From Choanephora cucurbitarum (taxonomy: Eukaryota > Mucoromycota > Mucoromycetes > Mucorales > Choanephoraceae): a DNA stretch of 11,256 nucleotides. The stretch covers positions 1-11,256 of the forward strand of contig JAIWNI010000326.1 of the NCBI GenBank assembly GCA_025331435.1. The letters run 5' to 3'. Position 1 is the stretch's first letter, and each line of letters opens with the position of its first letter. Position numbers and translations under genes: made by a program. Shown here in pieces: positions 1 through 7,296 of this stretch. The notes beneath the pieces were generated by a model, which saw only the letters and a list, made by a program, of their open reading frames with translations, had not been told where the DNA came from and searched no databases.

Positions 1-830
1 AACCAATGCACAAATCCTCCTTAAACATGAAGCCTATTTGCAAACCATTTACCTTTACACTATCAGTGCTCATGTGATGCTATATGAGATGGTCCACACA
101 ATCAAATCCAGAGTATTCGATAATCTTCATTACAAATTGAATATAGTTGATCATCTTCAGGAGAGTGTTGAATAGATATCCATTACCTTATCCAAATGAT
201 ACTGGTAAACTGATCAGGTAAAAACACTTTAGCCAATGTAAAATATTACAATTAGTTACTATAATCTCTTACTCTAAGGATTGCACAAATGCTTACCAAT
301 ATATGCGAAATCGATTTGAGATAAACAACAGGTATAGGTCAACTATGTTGATCACCAATTGCAAAGCTTTCTAATCAACGTTAATAAATAAACTAACAAG
401 TAACACCTTCAAATACATTTAGTTTACCAGATATTTGAAAGAAGCATTGAGATGGTAAGCAAAAGAGGAAACATTGATCGTAGAGGTCGAACTGCTGGCT
501 AAAGTGTTGACCAATGGAGAAAAAAGAAACGTAGTCAGTATATGTATAAATTAAAAGTGGGGTCTTACTTACTATCAACGTGTAGGAGAAATACTGAGTC
601 GTATAGCGTCTTTAAGGTCAGTCGGTTCAAAAAAGAAGGTATGCTTTAAAGAGACTGATTGACGGCTTTTTCAAAGTGATTGAACTGTATAGCGCGAATG
701 TTTATTCTGAAATAAAAGTGTACTGCCTGTTCGTAACGTATATTCCACAGTTAAGCGTATTCAGTGTACAAGATGGTCCACATGAGTGTGTAAAGAAGTA
801 AATAATATAAAGAAGAAATGAAAAAAGAAA
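1..830. other. AT-rich left flank without a confident gene
   Basis: I see no complete gene here. The minus strand has coding-like fragments: an open frame from about 190 to the left edge broken by one TAG, and a possible exon pair around an intron at 499-572. That intron has donor GTAAGT, a TACTGAC branch-like site at 534-540 and acceptor TTTAG. It would join about 23 open codons to about 25 more before a TAA at 419-421. No start codon or recognisable domain accompanies it. The fragments could be a decayed or intron-rich gene that continues beyond the left edge, or chance open frames in AT-rich DNA. A 12-base string, AGATGGTCCACA, occurs at 87-98 and again at 771-782. Confidence 0.25.
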
Positions 831-835
831 ATACC
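831..835. repeat. Target site duplication, left copy (ATACC)
   Basis: The five bases directly left of the element read ATACC and match the five bases directly right of it (7292-7296). A 5-bp duplication is the usual product of Ty3/gypsy integrase. Matching copies show that both ends belong to a single insertion event and that neither end has been rearranged since. Confidence 0.93.
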
Positions 836-1371
836 TGTTGTATCAGACACGAAAATACAATAAACTAAAATCTATATGAGCAAGAAAAATACAACCAGAA
901 TCTATATAATCCTGGAAGAGCGAAAAGAGAGAGAGAGCCCGTTCTTTATTATCAAACGTGTGTGTCTAATTAATAGGAGATGGGCTGGATGAATTACAGT
1001 GAAGTTACTATGCTAACTCTGATCCATCTTGAGCCAATGACAGACTGTAAAGTGGATCAAGAGTCTTAAGAGCGACAAGCGTTGTATGAATAAATCAATC
1101 TCATATTAAGTCAACTCAATAGACTATAAGTCAAGTACTGAGCCACAGCTATGTCTAAGTGCACTTTCTGCCTGAATAAAGCTATTGCATGTGTCATATA
1201 CTAAAATATCGACATAACAATGAAGATTGAAGCTACGCGTGATTTATCTGAAGTCAGTTATAGATGCAGTTTAAGTACCGACTGTCAAGTTGTAAGGAAT
1301 ACGACTATAAGCAGTATGTATTAGATCAAGACTATCTAGTTATACGCTGTAATAGACATGTGAATACAACA
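836..1371 (-). repeat. 3' LTR of the chromovirus
   Basis: This 536-bp long terminal repeat is identical over its whole length to 6756-7291, compared segment by segment. Its ends form an 8-bp perfect inverted repeat, TGTTGTAT and ATACAACA, with the TG...CA termini that integrase uses. It lies downstream of the polyprotein on the minus strand, so it is the 3' LTR and should supply the transcript's polyadenylation signal. It contains a short GA microsatellite near 928-937. I found no coding frame of note inside it. Confidence 0.97.
945..950 (-). promoter_or_regulatory. Candidate polyadenylation signal (AATAAA) in the 3' LTR
   Basis: AATAAA reads on the minus strand about 110 nt before the end of the element. 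That is a reasonable place for 3' end formation of the genomic RNA. The same hexamer sits in the 5' LTR at 6865-6870. AATAAA is common by chance in AT-rich DNA, so its use is only inferred. Confidence 0.35.
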
Positions 1372-1381
1372 TAGCCCCCCG
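1372..1381 (-). other. Candidate polypurine tract next to the 3' LTR
   Basis: Plus-strand synthesis of an LTR element is primed by an RNase H-resistant purine run directly before the 3' LTR. Here the minus strand reads CGGGGGGCTA and then the LTR's TGTTG. The run of six G is in the right place, but it is short and separated from the LTR by the pyrimidine-containing CTA, so this is a weak match assigned by position. Confidence 0.5.
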
Positions 1382-1600
1382 TGAGACTGCAACGTAACTG
1401 TTTTGATAAATGCGCTTGCTTGTGTGTTCTACATGTTCATTGGGATGATCCAATTATGTATAAAAGCATATCATTTGTAATGTATCCTCAGCAGAAGTCA
1501 TAGCTTAACAAGTCGACAAAAACCTTATGTAAAAAACCCAGTGGGAAAAAGTTCGAAGGAGAAAAAGACAAGTTAACTGCTAGTATAGACTTGCTGTTAA
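1382..1600 (-). other. Spacer between the end of pol and the polypurine tract
   Basis: These 219 bp lie between the TAA that ends the polyprotein (1601-1603) and the candidate polypurine tract. I see no coding frame or conserved motif. This should be 3' untranslated sequence of the element's RNA. Confidence 0.6.
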
Positions 1601-2398
1601 TTAATGTTTCTTGTTCCGCTTAGAACGCTTATTAGAAACTCTGCGTGTATTAACTGTTCTCACAGCTTTACGCTTCTTGGAAGTATTCTGGTTGGCTGCA
1701 TTACGACGACCCCAATAGATTTCAATTGCATCATGCGAATCGAAGCTTTCTATAGGTTCCCAAGTATCATCGTTCTCATCAGGATAACCTTTCCATTTGA
1801 CTTTGTATAATGTTTCCCCATGTTCGTTAATGCGATGATCAACTACAGCTTGTACTTCGTACGTTTGTGATTTGAGCTTTTCAAACTCATCAGGAGTCAT
1901 TTTACCGTTAGGCATGACAAAGATATGCGATGTGGGAACATCACGAGAAAGCAACTCACCCATAGCATCTTTTAGGATATACGATCCGTTAGATGTGTAG
2001 CCATGTACGAAGTATGGTCCATCTTTAAGGGGATCAGTTTTCTTTTGCCTATTTACATTTTTGATCAAGACTTTGGATCCGACTGGATGTTTTTCATTGA
2101 CCATCTTATGTGTCTTAGCAAAGCGTTCATGATCTTGTGCTTGTCTATCTTTGATACGTTGACTCAAAGCGGGGATCACTACGTCGTTAACATATTTAAA
2201 CCTGTTGTCTATGACTATTTGATCTGCTTTTTCCAAACGTAAAGTAGGTCGGATTTTGGAGTAATCCTGAAATCCATTTGGCTGTCTGTTAAACATGACC
2301 GTGTAAGGTCTAGACTTATGTAACCGAGCAAACTTACAATTCATGGCGTACTGTGCGTAATTGAGGTATAGATCCCAATCTGCCAATTTGCCCTTTAG
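1601..2398 (-). pseudogene. Integrase C-terminus with GPY motif and chromodomain, in frame after a TAG
   Basis: This is the C-terminal part of the polyprotein: the end of integrase plus a targeting module. It has no start codon of its own. It follows directly, in the same frame, on the TAG at 2399-2401, so it is the continuation of integrase rather than a separate gene. Numbering residues from the TTG codon at 2386, the parts are an integrase tail around 1-60, a GPYFV motif at 123-127 (the GPF/Y module of gypsy integrases), a chromodomain at about 175-225 and a strongly basic tail at 236-261 that could act as a nuclear localisation signal. The chromodomain keeps the three aromatic cage positions (Y176, W198, Y201) that bind methylated H3 lysine 9 in HP1-type domains, plus the TWEP signature. 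It terminates at TAA. If the TAG is a true stop, this part would not be made and integrase would lack its targeting domain. Confidence 0.9.
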
Positions 2399-4300
2399 CT
2401 ACTTAATAATGGTGCGTTTGGCTAAGCCGACGTAAGCTTCATTTACTGAGTTACCCAAAGGATTGTATGGCAAAGATAATCGCTTATCAATACCACTCAT
2501 CTCAACCATTCTATTCACTATTTCGTTTACAAACTCGAGACCGCAATCAGAATTTAAGACTTTAGGAAATCCGAAAAGTGAAAAGATATTCAGCAATTCT
2601 TTCGCAATAGTCGTACTGTGCTTGTCGGGTAAAGCTCTCAAGATAGTAAAGCGAGAAAAGTAATCTGTCATGACTAGGATAAAGTTGTTACCGCTTGTAG
2701 ACGTGATGTCAAAGCTTCCTAAATCCATGCACCAATGGTCAAGTGGTTGATCAGGTAAAACTGAACGAGGAGGATGATATCCTACCTTTGCAATGTTATA
2801 TCTATTGCATTCTAAACATTCTCCTAAGATACGTTGAATATCTTTTCTCATGTTAGTCCAATGGATACCGTCATGATGAAGTTGGTCTTCAATGCTCTGT
2901 AATCCGTAGTGTCCTAAGAGGTGTGCCTTAAATATAAGGTCGTCTCTGTCTTTGACTGGAGGCGTCATGTAATCAGCAAACTTAAGTGCTCGCAATGTAG
3001 GATTGCTTTCTTCACTGTTATCTGTTTGTGCTGTTACAATCGGAATGAGTTTTGAGGAAGAAGTAGAAGTGGAAGAATTACTATGTGTAATGTCTTGTTT
3101 GCGTGACTGTTGGAGAGGTTTATCTCCAGTCTGGTTTAATCGGTGATGATTGCTTTTCTTTTTACCTTTGGCTTTTCCACTTGTATCAGCACAATTGCCC
3201 CCTTCCGAGATGGAATCAAGGTCGGTTGCATCGTCAGTATATAAACGACTGAGCGCGTCTGGGATAAGATTTCTGTAGCCAGGAAGATAAATACAATCAA
3301 AACGATAAGAAAAGATACCTTCCCAATAAGCTCGCATGAGGTGGTTTGGGGTATCCTGAGTCTGCAGGTAAATAAGACTGCGATGATCAGTTAAGAGAGT
3401 GAAAGGAATCAAATAGAGCCACTTGTGAAATTTGGCGAAAGCGTATACAACAGCTAACAATTCACGTCTAGTAACACTATAGTTTCTTTCAGAGGTTGAC
3501 AATTTACGCGACACCAAAGCAATGTATTTAATTTCGCCGTCGATGACTTGATACAACATAGCGCCGATACCAGTTGCACTCGCATCTGTAGCTACTGAGA
3601 ATCTGTAGCGTAGATCTGGAGCGGAAATCACTGGAGCATGAGCTAATGCGGCCTGTAGAGCCCGGAACGCTTGTTCATGGCGAGGCATCCACAATTTCTC
3701 AAGACTTTGCTCGTTGCGAAGTTCATCTAAGGGAGCAGAAATCATCGCGAAGGAAGGAATAGCAGACCTGAAAAAGTTCATGAATCCCAAATAGCGTTGA
3801 ATCATCTTGCCTGTAGTAGGAATAGGCCAATTGAAAGCAGTACTGACTTTGCGTGCATCTGGAAGTAACTTTCCGTTGATCAAACTCCAACCAAGGATGT
3901 GTACTGATCGTTGAGCAAATACAAGCTTTTCAGCGTTTAGAACGAGATTAGCCTGCGTCAGACGCTTGATAACCTCAGCAACACAATCAGTGTGATAAGT
4001 GAGAGGTGGATGAGTACTGATGATAATGTCATCGATATACACATGAACATGAGGCAAATCTTCAAACAAATTAGTCAACACTCGTTGTACAACATTTCCG
4101 ACGAACGTGATTCCGAAACAAGCCTTTCTGAAGCGATACTGCTTGTTCGTGAAGGGGCAAGTGAAATTTAAGAATTGGCGTGATGCCTCATCAACTAAGA
4201 AGGAAGTGAAGCACGAATGAATATCGAGCAAAGTGATGATCGAAGCAGACCCTAATGTTTCTGTGGATGTCTGATATGAGTGGAAGCTGCTGTCTATCAT
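2399..4300 (-). pseudogene. Pol segment: RT palm, RNase H, and integrase zinc finger with catalytic core
   Basis: This open frame runs from 4300 to the TAG at 2399-2401. Its first 15 or so residues are out of frame with RT, so the ATG at 4300 is probably fortuitous; homology begins near 4258. In order it has the first RT catalytic Asp (D26, LLDIHS), the YIDD box (88-91) and RT thumb. RNase H follows at about 230-350 with D239, E280, D305 and D348. After a low-complexity linker (about 355-430) comes integrase, with a zinc finger at H460, H464, C495 and C498 and a catalytic triad at D526, D585 and E621. The last two are separated by exactly 35 residues (D,D35E). The frame enters from the preceding segment through a change near 4258 and leaves through a TAG just after the catalytic core. 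The usual RT motif FGL.NAP..FQ is replaced by a divergent FGITFVGNVVQR. Confidence 0.93.
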
Positions 4301-6272
4301 TATTCAATAGGAGAGCATTTACGCCACGTATATCTAAAACAAGACGAGGCTTGTCGAAGGTGTAGTTACCTTGAGAATCTTTCTTTTTAACCACAAGTAA
4401 CGGGCTGTTAAAAGAACTGTGAGAAGGAGCATCTTCAATGACGCCTTCGTCGACAAAGGTTTTCAGCTGTTTAGCCACAACATCCCTGTGGGCAATAGCT
4501 AAGGGGTATTGGCGTTTGTAACTAGTACAGCCAGGTCTGATTTTAAGATGTATGATAGCGCCTGGTAAATTGCAGTACGTATTCTTCATGTCAATCTTAG
4601 TATTAATTTGTAGCAGCTCGTTAATTTGTTTGAGCAAAGGAGATCGTTCCTCATCAGTTCCGTAAGGGTCATTGTTTGGCTTGTATTGTTCAGGATCAAT
4701 TACGTCGGGTTTCTTAGGGCCTGTAGTCTGAAAGTGAGAGCTAACAAGTCCAGTGATACCGATATTTAATCGAGGTAAAATATCAAGACCAAGACAAATA
4801 GGAACATTCTCATATGAAAATATGGAAAAGATTTCGAAAGGGTGTTGAATTTTCAAATTATTATAGAAGACATTCAAAGAACATTGCCCAATTCTGTCAT
4901 GTATAGATGACTTGTGACCCAATTGTATAATGCCTGTGGTTTTTGATACTTCAATGTTTTTGTTTTTATTGACGTAGTCAAAGAAAGAAGGCGAACAAGA
5001 GGAAAATGTTGAACCAGTGTCAACCAGGGCGTACGTCTTGACGTTTTCTACAATTACCGGTACAATGAGAGTGTTAGACTTCATCATCGGTGCTTTCGAA
5101 AATTCAATGTGGTACTTACATTGTTGAGCCTGGGCAGCAACAAGCAGAGATTCCTCGTCGGAATCAAGTTCCATATGCTCAACTGAGCTCACTACTTCGT
5201 CCTGAGAAGGCACAGTAGTGGCAGCAGCGGCAGCAGAAGGAGAGCTTGACTCACTGTCCCCAGAAGGCACACGAGAAGCACTGTCCTGAACAGGCACGAA
5301 AGAAGAAGATCTGTCCTGAGAAGGCACGAAAGAAATTTGACTGTCCTGAGAAGGCACAACAGACTGATTCATCGAACGATGAACTAAAGGTCCACCGGAC
5401 GAAGAAGCACCAGCAGGACACACAGCTAAGTGGGCCGGAGTCCAGTTCTTAGCGCCACAGCGACGACAATCAGTGGGGCCAGGTTTGGGCTTGTCAGCAC
5501 CATTCCTGATGGCCTTACACTTTTCAGTGGAGTGCGTCTTGACTCGGTGGTAACTGCAGTACACACCAGGAGAAGAGACAGAGGACGACGAAGAGGCAGA
5601 AGAAGAAGTAGAGGCGTACTTGCTGGCGGCAGTACCAGAAGGACCAGAAGAGAATTTGGCCTTCTTGCCAGAACCAGAAGAGGAAGAGCCGGAAGAAGAA
5701 GAAGAAGAAGACGAAGAAGGAGAGGATCGCTTCAAGGCAGCGTTGATTGTTGCATCTCGCAACATGTTGAAGATGTTCTTAGCCACCTTGAGGTTGAACT
5801 CAATGTCCAACAGTTGCTCCGGAGTAGCAGTACCCATGGTGCAAGTCAACTTCTGGAGGAAATCCTGCGAAAGAGCAGCGCGAAAGTATGTGACCAAGAC
5901 ATGTGAGATATGGATCTTGGCACGGGTTTTGAGATCGTTGAATCGATCAACAAAGTCATCCATGGACTCGCCAGGTTCATGTCGGAGAGCCATGAGCTCT
6001 GAATTGGCCTTAAGCACATCGTTACCAGAGTTGCTGGCGTACTTGTTGGCGAGGGCAGTCTTGAATGTGACCCAAGAGACAGGAGAGGTGGCCTTACCAG
6101 TGTAGACGTCACACCAGCGACGTTGATCGCCCATCAAATTGGGGACAACCAAACGAAACCAGTGCTTTTCGATGGACAAGCCAACGCAGGAAATTCGATC
6201 TTCGAATTGGCGAATACACGCCTGAACATTGTCAAAGACAACGCGAGAAGAGTCATAGACTACCCCTTTCAT
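4191..6272 (-). pseudogene. Gag capsid region, zinc knuckles, aspartic protease and RT fingers
   Basis: The ATG at 6272 overlaps the preceding stop (ATGA). Residues 15-175 resemble the retrotransposon Gag capsid domain, with an aromatic and basic segment around 30-70 and the GES..DFVDRFNDL helix near 101-114. A Ser-rich tract follows at 184-235. Two zinc knuckles come next: C239, H242, H247, C252 (CX2HX4HX4C) and C269, C272, H281, C285 (CX2CX8HX3C). A repetitive linker at about 306-358 leads to the protease, with active site DTGS at 418-421 and a downstream LGLD at 494-497. RT begins at about 561, with motifs SFNSPLLVVKKKD (620-632) and RLVLDIRGVN (643-652). The last matching residues are near 672 (about position 4257). 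The remaining 21 residues, to the stop at 4191, are out-of-frame sequence, so RT is cut inside its fingers/palm region. Gag and Pol share one frame here. Confidence 0.92.
5199..5357 (-). repeat. Degenerate VPSQD repeat between zinc knuckles and protease
   Basis: Five copies of a V-P-x-x-D unit occur at residues 306, 316, 326, 335 and 354 of the Gag-protease frame: VPSQD, VPSQD, VPVQD, VPSGD and VPSQD. They are mostly spaced 9-10 residues apart and separated by Ser-rich filler. At DNA level the plus strand shows recurrent CTGTCCTGAGAAGGCAC-like units. This is a flexible linker that has expanded by tandem duplication. I do not know a function for it; it could present processing sites for the protease. 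Confidence 0.75.
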
Positions 6273-6682
6273 TGGAAGAGAGGTAAGTGGTCAGGGACCG
6301 GAAGAGTGGTGTTTTGATCCCGAAGGGGAACAGAGGCAGGAGCAGAAGCAGTTTTAAAGTCTTTGATTAGACTGTTGAGGCGCAAAAGGCTGCTAGACTT
6401 TTGCTCCCAAAGTTTTTGGAGTTGTTCAAATTCCTCACCCTGTCCTGAAGAGGCACTGGTGATGAGCCTGGTAAGTCGAGCGACTTCGCGAGCCAACCCG
6501 CTTTGACTCTCCATGAGGAGGTCAAGAGGAGAAGCATCCTGGGACTCGTGATGAGACGCGACAGGAGAAGAGAAACCAAGATCAAGATTGTCTATGGCAT
6601 CCATTTGCTCCAACTGAGGAGAGGCCACATGATCGGTAGCGTTCTCATTGGAAGCAGAGTTGAAAGAAGGTGATTGAGACAT
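6269..6682 (-). CDS. Gag N-terminal segment
   Basis: This 137-residue frame is the first coding segment after the 5' leader. The ATG at 6682 is chosen because the two upstream codons are TTG ACC and the leader has no other in-frame ATG. The protein is rich in Ser, Gln and acidic residues at its N-terminus. It then has a likely helical, possibly coiled-coil stretch (about 65-110; LAREVARLTRLI and LQKLWEQKSSSLLRL). It ends in a Pro-rich segment finishing DHLPLFQ. The TGA stop overlaps the next ATG as ATGA, one base back in frame. The capsid homology begins right after this point, so in related elements I would expect these two pieces to be one Gag protein. Either the overlap is used for stop-and-restart translation, or a one-base indel split an originally continuous gene. 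Confidence 0.8.
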   Translation of the reverse strand: MSQSPSFNSASNENATDHVASPQLEQMDAIDNLDLGFSSPVASHHESQDASPLDLLMESQSGLAREVARLTRLITSASSGQGEEFEQLQKLWEQKSSSLLRLNSLIKDFKTASAPASVPLRDQNTTLPVPDHLPLFQ

Positions 6683-6755
6683 GGTCAAAAAAAATTGAGA
6701 GGTAGGGTAAAAGAGGCAAGTAAGATAACAAAGATAGATATAGGGTTGTAAAAAA
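6683..6755 (-). other. 5' untranslated leader of the element
   Basis: These 73 nt separate the 5' LTR from the Gag ATG. The minus strand begins TTTTTACAACCCTATATC directly after the LTR. This is where the primer-binding site for minus-strand DNA synthesis should be. No TGG, the complement of a tRNA CCA end, occurs near the LTR boundary, so a conventional tRNA 3'-end primer is not supported. The leader is pyrimidine-rich before the start codon. Confidence 0.75.
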
Positions 6756-7291
6756 TGTTGTATCAGACACGAAAATACAATAAACTAAAATCTATATGAG
6801 CAAGAAAAATACAACCAGAATCTATATAATCCTGGAAGAGCGAAAAGAGAGAGAGAGCCCGTTCTTTATTATCAAACGTGTGTGTCTAATTAATAGGAGA
6901 TGGGCTGGATGAATTACAGTGAAGTTACTATGCTAACTCTGATCCATCTTGAGCCAATGACAGACTGTAAAGTGGATCAAGAGTCTTAAGAGCGACAAGC
7001 GTTGTATGAATAAATCAATCTCATATTAAGTCAACTCAATAGACTATAAGTCAAGTACTGAGCCACAGCTATGTCTAAGTGCACTTTCTGCCTGAATAAA
7101 GCTATTGCATGTGTCATATACTAAAATATCGACATAACAATGAAGATTGAAGCTACGCGTGATTTATCTGAAGTCAGTTATAGATGCAGTTTAAGTACCG
7201 ACTGTCAAGTTGTAAGGAATACGACTATAAGCAGTATGTATTAGATCAAGACTATCTAGTTATACGCTGTAATAGACATGTGAATACAACA
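6756..7291 (-). repeat. 5' LTR of the chromovirus
   Basis: This is the second copy of the 536-bp repeat, starting TGTTGTATC and ending ATACAACA on the plus strand. It lies upstream of Gag on the minus strand, so it is the 5' LTR and should hold the promoter and transcription start. I could not pick a TATA box with confidence: several TATA-like strings occur in this AT-rich sequence. Identity to the 3' LTR means very little time has passed since insertion, because reverse transcription makes both LTRs from one template. Confidence 0.97.
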
Positions 7292-7296
7292 ATACC
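7292..7296. repeat. Target site duplication, right copy (ATACC)
   Basis: ATACC follows the terminal CAACA of the right LTR and is identical to the left copy at 831-835. The empty site before insertion would have been a single ATACC followed by AAATACACTGG. Confidence 0.93.

Larger units (their letters stand above)
836..7291 (-). mobile_element. Full-length Ty3/gypsy chromovirus LTR retrotransposon, minus strand
   Basis: This is a class I retroelement that copies itself through RNA and inserts the cDNA with its own integrase. It is 6,456 bp long, bounded by two identical 536-bp direct LTRs and a 5-bp target duplication (ATACC at 831-835 and 7292-7296). Read on the minus strand, the domain order is Gag, zinc knuckles, protease, RT, RNase H, integrase, chromodomain. 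RT and RNase H lying before integrase identifies Ty3/gypsy rather than Ty1/copia, and the C-terminal chromodomain identifies the chromovirus branch. The coding part is visibly richer in G+C than the AT-rich flanks. The polyprotein is interrupted at 6269-6272 (frame change with ATGA overlap), near 4258 (frame change inside RT) and at 2399-2401 (TAG inside integrase). As read it is probably non-autonomous, unless recoding or sequence error explains the breaks. Element type is certain; a family name cannot be assigned from sequence alone. Confidence 0.97.

Noticed and set aside
87..782. 12-base direct repeat AGATGGTCCACA at 87-98 and 771-782
   Set aside because: It is too short and isolated to be an element end, with no matching flanking structure. 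It may be chance or a fragment of a repeated coding word.
2384..2386. TTG at 2386 as a separate start for the chromodomain part
   Set aside because: It is in the same frame as the upstream integrase and only four codons past the TAG. Continuation of the polyprotein explains it better than an independent gene.
5430..6105. Long plus-strand open frames rich in Arg or Glu opposite Gag
   Set aside because: They are antisense shadows of the Ser-rich and acidic-codon tract of Gag; their composition follows directly from the other strand.
5846..6112. Second minus-strand open frame overlapping the Gag capsid region
   Set aside because: It lies inside the capsid-coding region in another frame and has no recognisable features of its own.
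836..7291. CRISPR arrays, bacterial operons or phage modules
   Set aside because: There are no regularly spaced repeats, ribosome-binding sites or compact same-strand gene clusters; the window is eukaryotic.
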